64,000 nt of DNA from Gemmatimonadota bacterium. Lineage in GTDB: Bacteria > Gemmatimonadota > Gemmatimonadetes > Longimicrobiales > Gaopeijiaceae. Positions within the stretch are counted from its first letter, which is position 1. The number at the start of each line of letters is the position of its first letter. Shown in pieces: positions 17,531-25,711 of the stretch. The translations under genes were made by a program, and so were the position numbers. The stretch lies in contig JAJDNC010000009.1 of assembly GCA_022340865.1 (NCBI GenBank), forward strand, positions 22,118 to 86,117, in the 5' to 3' direction. The notes under the pieces are model-generated. The model was given only the letters and a program-made list of their open reading frames with translations. It had not been told where the DNA came from and made no database searches.

Positions 17531-20500
17531 CTACATGGCAGGGCACCCCGCAGCATTGCCGCATTTCGGATCCAGCGGCTGCAACTTCAGGCGCGCCAGC
17601 TCCCTGTTCACCGCCGGCAGCTCGGTGGCCCAGATCTGCTGCAGCTGGTCCAGGTAGCCCTTCAGCGTGTTGCTCATGATCCCGTAGATCTCGGGCATGT
17701 TGTTGTTGGGCCGACCGTCGCCCCGCTCCGACATGGCCAGGAGGTTGGCCAGGCGGTTGTCCACCCGGATGGGGAAGTTGAGCGGGTCCTGGCCGCTCTC
17801 GTTCTTCACCTGGTAGATCTGGGCCTCCACCGCCGAGACGTCGGTGTCGAGCTTGTCCCCGGCGCGGCGGAGCCGCCCGTCCTTGGAGTGCTCGTAGCGG
17901 TCCTGGAGCTGCGCCTTCACGCGCCGGATGGCGATGACCGCGTTGTTGGCGTCGTTCACCCGGTCGCGCACCATCCTCCCGAACTCGTACTGGGCGTGGA
18001 GATCCGCGTCGCTGACGTCGGTGATCCACGGGTTCCGCACCACCGTCAGCGGCGCCGTCACCGTGTGGCCGTCCGCCGTGAGGCGCACGGTGTAGCGTCC
18101 CGGCGGGACCGCCGGTCCCATGGGACGGGCTCCCCAGAAGATCATCCCCGGGAAGCTCACCCACGGCTCCGCGCGCAGGTCCCAGCTCAGGGTGTTCAGC
18201 CCCGCCTTGTCGGAGAGCCAGGGGCCTCCGCCGAAGCGCCGGAAGCCGCGGTTCTCCTGCGTCGTGTCCGGCTGGGTGGTGTCCGGCAGGAACGTGCGGA
18301 GCACCGCGCCCACCGAGTCCAGCACCTCCAGCTTCTCGGCGTTCGCCTTGTCGGCCAGCCACCACGAGAACGTGACGCCGGTCCCGGAGCGCACCGCCAC
18401 CGGCGGCGTGAAGAGCTTGGCGGCCGCCATGGTCATGCTCGGCGTCGCCTGACGCAGCGGGGCGATGTTGTCCAGCACCCAGAAGCCGCGCCCGTGGGTG
18501 GCGATGACCAGCTGGTTCTTCTCCACCACCAGGTCCACGACGGGCACGTCGGGCATGTTCAGGTGCAGGTCCTGCCAGGAATCCCCGTCGTCGTACGAGA
18601 TGTACACGCCGTGCTGCGTGGCGGCGTAGAGCAGCCCCTGCCGCGTCGGGTCCTCGCGCACCGCGTGCACGTAGTCGTCGGCCGGGATCCCGGTCACCGT
18701 CCTGGTCCAGGTCTGCCCGTAGTCCTTCGTCCTGAAGATGTAGGGCGCCCTGTCGTTGAGGAGCGGACGCTTCACCGCGACGTACGCGCCGCCGTCGTCG
18801 AAGCTCGACGCGTCGATCTGGCTCACCCGGCCGAAGTCCGGCATGTCCTTCGGCGTCACGTTGGTCCAGTGCTGGCCACCGTCCCGCGTGACGTAGATCA
18901 GCCCGTCGTCGGAGCCCGTCCAGATGACGTTGATGTCCTTCTTGCCCGGCCCCACGGCGAAGATGGTGGCGTACACCTCGGGGCCGTTCATGTCGTGGGT
19001 GATGGGCCCGCCCGAGGGTCCCATGGTCTTCGGGTCGTGGCGGGTCAGGTCACCGGAGAGCGCCTTCCAGGTCTCGCCTCCGTCGGTGCTCGCCCACAGA
19101 CGCTGCGAGGACGTGTACAGCGTCTTGTGGTCCACCGGGGAGAAGATGATGGGGAAGGTCCACTGCCAGCGCTCGCGGATGTCCCTGGACGGCTCGCCGG
19201 AGTAGAACCACGGGTAGGGATCCACCTCCCGGACCGTGCCGAGGCGCTTGTCGTACTTGTCGATGTAGGAGCCGTTGTTCGCGCCGGAGTAGTAGATGTC
19301 GAAGTCCTCGGGGTCCGGTGCGATGTAGCCCGGCTCACCGCCGCTCACCGGGTACGCGACGTTCATGGCGCCGGCGGTGATGTCCCGGCTCCCGCCGCGG
19401 CCGCCCCTGCCGCCGCCGCCTCCGAAGAAGCCGCGGCCTCCCCGCTCGTTCCAGTCGTAGGGCAGGCACAGGGTGCTGTTGTCCTGCTGGGCGCCGCACA
19501 CGTCGTAGGGGATCTTCGTGTCGGTGATGACGTGGTAGAACTGCCCCGTGGGGAAGTCCTCGTCGGTCCAGGCGCGGCCGGTGTTCGTGGTCACGGCCCC
19601 ACCGCCGTCGTTGCCCACCACCATGTGCGTCGGGTCGTCGGGGTCGATCCACAGGTCGTGGAAGTCGCCGTGGGTCCCGCTCACGCGATGGAGCGTCTTG
19701 CCCGCATCCGTGGACCGGAAGAGGGACGTGTTCTCCATGTAGACCACGTCCTCGTTCTTCGGGTCGGCGAAGACGTTGGTGTAGTAGAACGCCCGCTGCC
19801 GGATGTCGTGGCTGTCGTTCATCAGCTGCCAGTGGGCGCCGCCGTCGTCGCTCTTGAAGAGCCCGCCGTTGTCGTTCTCCACCAGCGCGTACACGCGGTT
19901 CGAGTTCGCCCGCGATACCGCGACGCCGATGCGTCCCACCAGCCCCTTCTGGGGCAGGCCCGGGTTCCGCGTGATCTCCGTCCAGTGCTCACCCCCGTCG
20001 GTGCTCTTGAAGAGCCCGCTCCCCACGCCGCCGCTGGACATCGTGTACTCGGTACGGTACGCCTGCCACAGAGCCGCGTAGACGACCTGCGGGTTGTTGC
20101 GGTCGATGGAGATGTCGATGGCGCCGGTGCTGTCGTTGCGGAAGAGCACCTTCTTCCAGGTCTTGCCGCCGTCGGTGCTCTTGAAGACGCCGCGGTCGGG
20201 GCTGGCCACGCTGTATTGTCCGAAGACCGCCGCGTAGACGATGTCCGGGTTGGTGGGGTCGACGCGGATCTTCGAGATGGCGTCGACCTTGTCGAAGCCG
20301 ATGTGCGTCCACGTCTTGCCGGCGTCCGTCGACTTGTAGATGCCGTCGCCCGGCATGATGTTGCCGCGGATCGCCGACTCGCCGGTGCCGATGTAGACCA
20401 CGTTCGGATCCGTCTCGCTCACCGCCACCGCGCCCACCGACGCGCTGGTGATCTGGCCGTCGGTCACCGGTGCCCAGTTCTCGCCGGCGTCGGTGGTCTT

Positions 20501-20758
20501 CCACAGACCGCCGCCCACGGCGCCGAAGTACGCCACCTTCGGCTGGTGACGGACGCCCGTGACGGCGATGGAGCGGCCGCCCCGGTCGGGCCCGATGTTG
20601 CGCCAGCTGTAGGCGCTGAGCACGGCGGAGTCGAGGACGACGTTCCCGCCCGGCGTCTGCTGGGCGGAGAGCGTGGGGGCAGCGGCCAGGAGGGTGACGA
20701 GGGCGGCGGCCGATACCGAGAGCACCGGATGCGAGGTCGAGAGTCGCGTCGGGAACAT
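17531..20758 (-). CDS. Exported BNR/Asp-box beta-propeller protein (VPS10-like), copy 3
   Basis: The 1,075-residue protein starts at the ATG at 20758 with a signal peptide (SVSAAALVTLLAAAPTLSAQ). It has the same architecture as copies 1 and 2: Asp boxes KTTDAGENW, KSTDAGKTW, KSTDGGKTW, KSTDGGEHW, ASTDGGETW, VTRDGGQHW, KDYGQTW over about residues 45-760, then ATHGRGFWVLDNIAPL, a domain ending PPGRYTVRL, and a helical tail. A low-complexity Gly/Arg insert (GGRGFFGGGGGRGG) interrupts the propeller near residue 440. The last residues, CGNAAGCPAM, add a Cys pair absent from copy 2. It is transcribed convergently with the phosphopantetheinyl transferase. Function is probably extracytoplasmic binding or hydrolysis, not established. 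Confidence 0.85.
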   Translation of the reverse strand: MFPTRLSTSHPVLSVSAAALVTLLAAAPTLSAQQTPGGNVVLDSAVLSAYSWRNIGPDRGGRSIAVTGVRHQPKVAYFGAVGGGLWKTTDAGENWAPVTDGQITSASVGAVAVSETDPNVVYIGTGESAIRGNIMPGDGIYKSTDAGKTWTHIGFDKVDAISKIRVDPTNPDIVYAAVFGQYSVASPDRGVFKSTDGGKTWKKVLFRNDSTGAIDISIDRNNPQVVYAALWQAYRTEYTMSSGGVGSGLFKSTDGGEHWTEITRNPGLPQKGLVGRIGVAVSRANSNRVYALVENDNGGLFKSDDGGAHWQLMNDSHDIRQRAFYYTNVFADPKNEDVVYMENTSLFRSTDAGKTLHRVSGTHGDFHDLWIDPDDPTHMVVGNDGGGAVTTNTGRAWTDEDFPTGQFYHVITDTKIPYDVCGAQQDNSTLCLPYDWNERGGRGFFGGGGGRGGRGGSRDITAGAMNVAYPVSGGEPGYIAPDPEDFDIYYSGANNGSYIDKYDKRLGTVREVDPYPWFYSGEPSRDIRERWQWTFPIIFSPVDHKTLYTSSQRLWASTDGGETWKALSGDLTRHDPKTMGPSGGPITHDMNGPEVYATIFAVGPGKKDINVIWTGSDDGLIYVTRDGGQHWTNVTPKDMPDFGRVSQIDASSFDDGGAYVAVKRPLLNDRAPYIFRTKDYGQTWTRTVTGIPADDYVHAVREDPTRQGLLYAATQHGVYISYDDGDSWQDLHLNMPDVPVVDLVVEKNQLVIATHGRGFWVLDNIAPLRQATPSMTMAAAKLFTPPVAVRSGTGVTFSWWLADKANAEKLEVLDSVGAVLRTFLPDTTQPDTTQENRGFRRFGGGPWLSDKAGLNTLSWDLRAEPWVSFPGMIFWGARPMGPAVPPGRYTVRLTADGHTVTAPLTVVRNPWITDVSDADLHAQYEFGRMVRDRVNDANNAVIAIRRVKAQLQDRYEHSKDGRLRRAGDKLDTDVSAVEAQIYQVKNESGQDPLNFPIRVDNRLANLLAMSERGDGRPNNNMPEIYGIMSNTLKGYLDQLQQIWATELPAVNRELARLKLQPLDPKCGNAAGCPAM

Positions 20759-20926
20759 GGCGGGGTCCGGGATGTCGTGGACGTGCGGACGTGCTTGCGG
20801 AGGCGAAAGTAGGGGGTGGGGCGCGGAGGCGCACCTGAACCTCCCGGCACCCGGATCCGTAGTGCCAGGGAGAGCTCGCCGCCCCCGGGCGGTCCGGTCA
20901 TGGACGAAGGGAACGGGAGGGTCCCC

Positions 20927-21904
20927 ATGTACGACGAATTCGAACGTGCCCTGACGGGAAAGACTCCGCGCAAGGGCCCCTCGTCCCTGGGATGGGCCGC
21001 CATCGGCCTGGGCCTGGTGCTGATCGCGGGCGTGGTGGGGGTGGGGTACGGGGTGCACCAGGTGACCAAGCGGGTCAAACACGTGGCCCGGGAGCTGAAC
21101 AGCACGTCCGTCGCCGCGACGGCGCGGGTGGTCTCGCACCTGGAGCGGAGCACGTCCGTGGTCGCCCTGGATCCCCGGGACGGCCTGTCGTTCCTGCGCG
21201 GCCTCGCCCCCGGCGACCCGGCGCAGGCGCTGGTGTCGCAGGTCGTGGGCGGGCAGCTCGACCTGCCGCAGGGCCTCGGCGCGCCCCAGGAGGGGGCCCG
21301 CGAAGACGTCGGCTCCACCACGATCCACTCCGACGACGGCGACGTGAGCATCCACCTGAGCCGCGGGAAGAACGGGGGCTCGCTGGTCATCGACTCGAAG
21401 GACGGACACGTCCGCTTCGACCTGACGAAGAGCTCCAACGGCGGCACGCTCACCATCGACTCCGACGACGGACACGCGAGGTTCGACCTCATCAAGGGTG
21501 ACGACGGCGGACGCCTGGTCATCCACAGCGACGACGGCACGGTGGAGCTCGCCGTGGGCGCGCACAGCCGGAGCGCCCCGGCCTGGGTGCCCCGACCGAG
21601 CGCGATGCCCGCGGAGACCCGCCCGGTGTTCTCCCTCACGGCTCCCGACGCGACGCTGGGCGCCGTCACCTGGGAGGACGACGCATCACCCGGCGAGTGG
21701 GTGGCCGCCTACCGGACCACCCTGGAGAAGGCCGGATACGAGGTGCAGGTCGAGCACGGCCGCAGCGGGCCCGACGGGGACGAGGCGTCCCTGTGGGCGC
21801 GGCGTGATCGTGACCGGCGCACCGTCTTCGTCCTCGCCCGCCGCCTGGACGGGCGGACGCACGAGGTGCTGGGGTACGGGAGGGGCGACGACGCCGGGCG
21901 TTGA
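20927..21904 (+). CDS. Membrane-anchored protein with tandem DDG beta repeats
   Basis: I do not recognise a named family. The 325-residue product starts at the ATG at 20927, chosen because GGGAGG stands 7 bp upstream; another ATG lies 27 bp earlier. It has a short basic cytoplasmic head, one membrane helix (AAIGLGLVLIAGVVGVGYGV), a linker, then four imperfect 20-25-residue units built on SDDGDVSIHL, SKDGHVRFDL, SDDGHARFDL and SDDGTVELAV, spaced by N/D-GG turns. This looks like a short beta-solenoid similar in feel to DUF4097-type or bactofilin-like repeats. A compact C-terminal domain (GEWVAAYRTTLEKAGYEVQVE) follows and resembles small periplasmic stress domains. It ends 12 bp from the convergent M1 peptidase. 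Confidence 0.7.
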   Translation: MYDEFERALTGKTPRKGPSSLGWAAIGLGLVLIAGVVGVGYGVHQVTKRVKHVARELNSTSVAATARVVSHLERSTSVVALDPRDGLSFLRGLAPGDPAQALVSQVVGGQLDLPQGLGAPQEGAREDVGSTTIHSDDGDVSIHLSRGKNGGSLVIDSKDGHVRFDLTKSSNGGTLTIDSDDGHARFDLIKGDDGGRLVIHSDDGTVELAVGAHSRSAPAWVPRPSAMPAETRPVFSLTAPDATLGAVTWEDDASPGEWVAAYRTTLEKAGYEVQVEHGRSGPDGDEASLWARRDRDRRTVFVLARRLDGRTHEVLGYGRGDDAGR

Positions 21905-21916
21905 GCCGACGGGCGT

Positions 21917-23608
21917 CTACCCGCCCACCTGCTTCGCCGTCACGTAGAAGTTCCGGTCCACCTGGAAGGCCGCCGGGCCGGGGAGCGTGGTGGGCGCGCG
22001 CTGCCACGACTCGGTGGGGTGGATGAGCGTCCACGAGTCCGGGGCGAGGCGCACCCGCACCGGCATGTCGAAGCCGCTCACCACGTCGCTCCACCGGTAC
22101 GAGAGCGTGTCACCCTCGAACCTGTACTCCAGGACCGGGATCATCGTCGTGCGCAGGTACTCGTCGAAGACCTTGTCCAGCTTCAGCCCCGACTGCCGGG
22201 AGATGTAGTCCTCGATCTGCTTCGTGGTCACCGTCTGGTGCCAGAAGGTCCGGTTCAGGCCCCGCAGGATCATCCGCCACTCGTGGTCGTCGTTCACCAG
22301 CTGGCGGATGGTGTGCAGCATGTTGGCGCCCTTGTAGTACATGTCGCCGGAGCCCTCGGCGTTGACCCCGTACGGCGCGATGATGGGACGGTCGTTCTGC
22401 ACGAGCCGCCGGGTGCCGATGACGTAGTCCGCGCCGGCCTCCCTGGATCCGGTCTGGCACTCCGTGTAGAGGTTCTCCGCGTAGGCCGCGAAGCTCTCGT
22501 GGATCCACATGTCGGCCTGGTCCTTCATGGTGATGTTGTTCCCCCACCACTCGTGCGCGCTCTCGTGCACGATGATGAAGTCCCACTTCAGGCCCCACCC
22601 GGTGCCGGACAGGTCGCGCCCGAGGTACCCGTTCTCGAAGCGGTTGCCGTACGCGATGGCGCTCTGGTGCTCCATGCCCAGGTGCGGCGCCTCCACCAGC
22701 TTGTAGCCGTCCCTGTACCACGGGTACGGCCCGAACCAGTGCTCGAAGCAGCGCATCATGGGAACCGCCTGCGCCCACTGCTTCCGCGCCGCCGCCAGGT
22801 GGTACTTCAGGGGCCAGAAGTCCATGGTCAGCGGCCCGTCCTCCCCCTGGTAGACCTGCGTCCAGTGCGCGTACGTCCCCGCGTTCACCGCGACGTCGTA
22901 GTTGTTGATGGGGTCGGCGACGAACCACTCGTAGGTGGTGGTGCCGTCCCCGTTGGCGGTGACGCTGCGCAGCCGTCCGTTCGAGACGTCCATCATGGGG
23001 TCGGGCACCGTGATGGCGATGCGCTGGCTGTCGGGCTCGTCGGCCAGGTAGTCCTTGTTCGGCCACCACGCGCTGGCCCCCAGGCCCTCGACGGCGGTGG
23101 CCACCCAGCGGTTCCCCAGGCTGTCACGCGTCCAGATGAAGCCGCCGTCCCACGGGGGCCGTCGGGCCACGATGGGCTTGCCGTGGTAGTAGACCGTGAC
23201 CCTGTTCAGGGCGCCGACGCGCTGGGGCTCCGGGAGCGTGACGAAGAACGCGTTCCCGTCACGCCGGTAGCTCAGCCTGGCGGCGCCGCCAGCGCTGCGG
23301 CCGTTCTTCCCATCGGCCGCATCGCCGCCGTACACCATGCTGTCCACCACGAGGGGCTTCTGCAGGTCGATCTGCATCTGCCGGTGCGGCCGGAGCACGC
23401 GGTACGTGATGCCGTTCCAGCCGCTGATGCTCGAGTCCGAGGGCATGACCCGCACGTGCAGGTCGTAGAAGGCCGCGTCCCACCAGGAGCGCCCCGGTCC
23501 GTTGCTCCCGCGCAGGGTGTCGGCATGGGTGAAGTGGCGGGTCTCCTGCGCCGACAGCGGGGTAGCGAGGAGCCCGAGCAGCGCGAGGACGGCGACTCTG
23601 TGTCTCAT
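21917..23608 (-). CDS. Exported M1-family metallopeptidase
   Basis: The 563-residue gluzincin begins at the ATG at 23608 with a signal peptide (AVLALLGLLATPLSAQ). The zinc site is intact: His348-Glu349-x-x-His352 in HESAHEWWGNN and Glu371 in WIHESFAAY, 18 residues on as usual for M1. Substrate amino-terminus recognition is GMEH (311-314), the variant of GAMEN seen in secreted M1-like enzymes. The N-terminal beta domain and a short C-terminal domain are present; the long M1 C-terminal helical domain is lacking. It should release N-terminal residues from peptides outside the cytoplasm. It is a monocistron facing the repeat-protein gene. Confidence 0.9.
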   Translation of the reverse strand: MRHRVAVLALLGLLATPLSAQETRHFTHADTLRGSNGPGRSWWDAAFYDLHVRVMPSDSSISGWNGITYRVLRPHRQMQIDLQKPLVVDSMVYGGDAADGKNGRSAGGAARLSYRRDGNAFFVTLPEPQRVGALNRVTVYYHGKPIVARRPPWDGGFIWTRDSLGNRWVATAVEGLGASAWWPNKDYLADEPDSQRIAITVPDPMMDVSNGRLRSVTANGDGTTTYEWFVADPINNYDVAVNAGTYAHWTQVYQGEDGPLTMDFWPLKYHLAAARKQWAQAVPMMRCFEHWFGPYPWYRDGYKLVEAPHLGMEHQSAIAYGNRFENGYLGRDLSGTGWGLKWDFIIVHESAHEWWGNNITMKDQADMWIHESFAAYAENLYTECQTGSREAGADYVIGTRRLVQNDRPIIAPYGVNAEGSGDMYYKGANMLHTIRQLVNDDHEWRMILRGLNRTFWHQTVTTKQIEDYISRQSGLKLDKVFDEYLRTTMIPVLEYRFEGDTLSYRWSDVVSGFDMPVRVRLAPDSWTLIHPTESWQRAPTTLPGPAAFQVDRNFYVTAKQVGG

Positions 23609-23759
23609 GGCACGAACGTCGACGAGGTCCCTGGCGCACGCAACCTCGAGCCGCTGTGGAAGCCCCCTGCGGAGGGCCTCGGCCCCGCTCCCGAGAGGCG
23701 GGCGCCCTCCGCTCCGCCGCCGGGTCCCCGACTCCTGTCCGGCTCCGGGTCTCGGACTC

Positions 23760-24911
23760 CTACGGCGCCGCGGGCACCGCGCCGCTCCTGGGTCCCGCCA
23801 TGCGCGACGAAGCCCACAGGAGCAGCGCCGCCGTCACCGCCAGCGCCACGACGGCGCCCAGCGCCCCCGCCTTCGCCCCGCCGTAGTACCAGGCGGCCGC
23901 CAGGAGCGCGAGGCACGAGGCCACGAGCACGCCGCGGCTCCCCCGGGGGAGCGCGAACCAGAGGCCCAGGGCACCCACCGCCGCCACGGCGACCGCCGCG
24001 GTGTTCGGGCCGGCGCGCATCGCCTCCAGCGTGGTGAAGAGGCCGAAGGGGATCCACAGCACGATGCAGTACGCGAGCTGTCGCTCGTACCCCTCCAGGC
24101 GCAGGTGCTCCGGCACGCTCTCCTGTTGGCCCCACACCGAGAGCCCCGCCACCAGCAGGAGCCAGATGTCCATGGGGATCACGGCGAACCGGTCCATGTT
24201 CCAGACGATGACGCTGCTGAACACCAGGAGCACCACGGCGGCGTAGAGGAACGCAGTGAACGCGCCCAGAAGCCACTTCGCGCCGCCGGGCCGCCGCAGC
24301 CGGAACGCCGTCACCGCCAGCGCCACGACCAGGAGGCCGTCCAGGATCCACAGGCACGTCTTCACGTCGAGGGCCAGGGCACGGTCCAGGGTCTCGAACA
24401 GGAGAAGGAACGCGAGGGGGATCTGGATGGCCACCAGCGTGTCGTCCCTCCTCAGCGCGACGATGAGCGCCACCACCATACTCGCCAGCACCACGAGCCC
24501 CGCACCGATCCCCCCCGGGGTGCCGTCGGGCCACACGTTCTCCGACCAGGCGGCGGCCATGACGATCATGATGGGTCCCGCCACCTGGAGGAGGTACGAC
24601 ACCGCGATCCACCGGCGACGGCTCGTGAGCACCATGCCGAGCGCCAGCACCACCGCTCCGACGATGGCCAGGGCCACGGATTGCCCCGCGAAGCCCATCT
24701 CGGGCCACATCCAGGCCAGGAACGTCCCGGCGGCGATGATGAGGACGGCGCCCCCCGTCCCCGCCAGGAGGTATTGGCTCCAGCGCCGGCTCTCGGTCCA
24801 CCCCTCGGCCTCCACCTCGGCGCGGAGGACATCGCCGAGAGGCGCCTGGAGCAGCCCCTTCTCCTCCCAGCGGTGGATGGCCTTCAGCGTCTCGTTCGGA
24901 TTCGGGGACAC
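23760..24911 (-). CDS. Polytopic membrane protein with an N-terminal DUF2157-like head
   Basis: The 383-residue protein has a soluble N-terminal stretch of about 45 residues (NETLKAIHRWEEKGLL, RAEVEAEGW) followed by about ten hydrophobic helices. This resembles the DUF2157-type membrane proteins that begin with a short helical domain, but the match is only by pattern. The GTG at 24911 is chosen because GAGGAGG lies 5 bp upstream; the frame continues open upstream without a good ribosome site. It follows infC after 131 bp on the same strand. No catalytic motif is seen, and function is unknown. Confidence 0.7.
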   Translation of the reverse strand: MSPNPNETLKAIHRWEEKGLLQAPLGDVLRAEVEAEGWTESRRWSQYLLAGTGGAVLIIAAGTFLAWMWPEMGFAGQSVALAIVGAVVLALGMVLTSRRRWIAVSYLLQVAGPIMIVMAAAWSENVWPDGTPGGIGAGLVVLASMVVALIVALRRDDTLVAIQIPLAFLLLFETLDRALALDVKTCLWILDGLLVVALAVTAFRLRRPGGAKWLLGAFTAFLYAAVVLLVFSSVIVWNMDRFAVIPMDIWLLLVAGLSVWGQQESVPEHLRLEGYERQLAYCIVLWIPFGLFTTLEAMRAGPNTAAVAVAAVGALGLWFALPRGSRGVLVASCLALLAAAWYYGGAKAGALGAVVALAVTAALLLWASSRMAGPRSGAVPAAP

Positions 24912-24916
24912 GGGGA

Positions 24917-24923
24917 CCTCCTC
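24917..24923 (-). promoter_or_regulatory. Ribosome binding site fixing a GTG start
   Basis: GAGGAGG on the minus strand, 5 bp before GTG 24911, selects the start of the membrane-protein gene over upstream in-frame codons. Confidence 0.6.
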
Positions 24924-25042
24924 GAGCCAGGGGAAGGACCCCCGCCAGGTCCGACCGGAATACTCACCACCGGACCGGGGGCGAGCAAGCGAATCGACGG
25001 CACGGGACGCGCGCGGAGGCAGTGCCGTCCCGCGCCGTCCGT

Positions 25043-25555
25043 TCAGCCGGCGGCCGGCTCCAGCACCGCCAGGAGACGCCGACCTTCGATCTTCTTCGAG
25101 ACGTGTTCCACGCGTGCGATGTCCGAGGTAGCCTCGAGCATCTTCTCCAGGGTCGCCACGCCCACCTCGGGACGGCGGAGCTCCCGGCCCCGGTAGCGCA
25201 TGACCACGCGCACGATGTTCCCCGCCTCCAGGAACTTGCGCGTCCGCTTCAGCTTCGTCTCGAAGTCGTGGTCGTCGGTGCGGGGGCGGAGCCGTACCTC
25301 CTTGATCTCCGTGTGGTGGGCGTTGTGCCGCGCCTCGCGCTCCTTCTTCTGCATCTCGTAGCGGCGCTTCCCCCAGTTCATGAGGCGCACCACCGGCGGC
25401 CGGGCGTCGGGGGCGACCTCCACCAGGTCGAGCTCCCGGTCCTGAGCGGCCTCCTTGGCCTGCGCCAGGGAGACGACGCCGAGCTGCTCCCCGCCGGCGT
25501 CGATGAGGCGAACGGGGCTGATGCGGATCTGGTCGTTCACGCGTGGATCCTGAAT
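25043..25555 (-). CDS. infC: Translation initiation factor IF-3 with a rare ATT start codon
   Basis: The 170-residue product is IF-3: the N-terminal domain with NDQIRISPVRLID and GVVSLAQAKEAA, a linker, and the C-terminal domain with KEVRLRPRTDDHDFETK, FLEAGNIVRVVMRYRGRE and KKIEGRRLLAVL. It guards start-codon choice on the 30S subunit. The only well-placed start is ATT at 25555, 7 nt after AGGAGG; a GTG five codons later has no ribosome site. An AUU start is the known hallmark of infC in many bacteria and lets IF-3 repress its own translation. Unusually, rpmI and rplT do not follow. The divergent neighbour is an M20 peptidase. Confidence 0.95.
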   Translation of the reverse strand: MQDPRVNDQIRISPVRLIDAGGEQLGVVSLAQAKEAAQDRELDLVEVAPDARPPVVRLMNWGKRRYEMQKKEREARHNAHHTEIKEVRLRPRTDDHDFETKLKRTRKFLEAGNIVRVVMRYRGRELRRPEVGVATLEKMLEATSDIARVEHVSKKIEGRRLLAVLEPAAG

Positions 25556-25562
25556 TTCCAGT

Positions 25563-25568
25563 CCTCCT
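25563..25568 (-). promoter_or_regulatory. Ribosome binding site for infC (ATT start)
   Basis: AGGAGG on the minus strand ends 7 nt before ATT 25555-25553. The perfect spacing is the main reason for preferring the ATT start. Confidence 0.8.
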
Positions 25569-25711
25569 GTGCGGGTGTTCGGAAGCGAGCCCATCGGCTC
25601 GAGAGGCCACGAGGGCCATACGGAGGCAGACACGGGAAGCTCCGGTGTGTTCCGCGCGATGCGTGTTCCGACGAGATTGCAGCGGCCCTCCGCTCCCCCT
25701 ACACGACGACC

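Noticed and set aside
9826..20758. Sialidase or glycoside hydrolase function for the BNR proteins
   Set aside because: Asp boxes alone are structural. I do not see the Arg triad, Tyr/Glu pair or catalytic Asp of sialidases.
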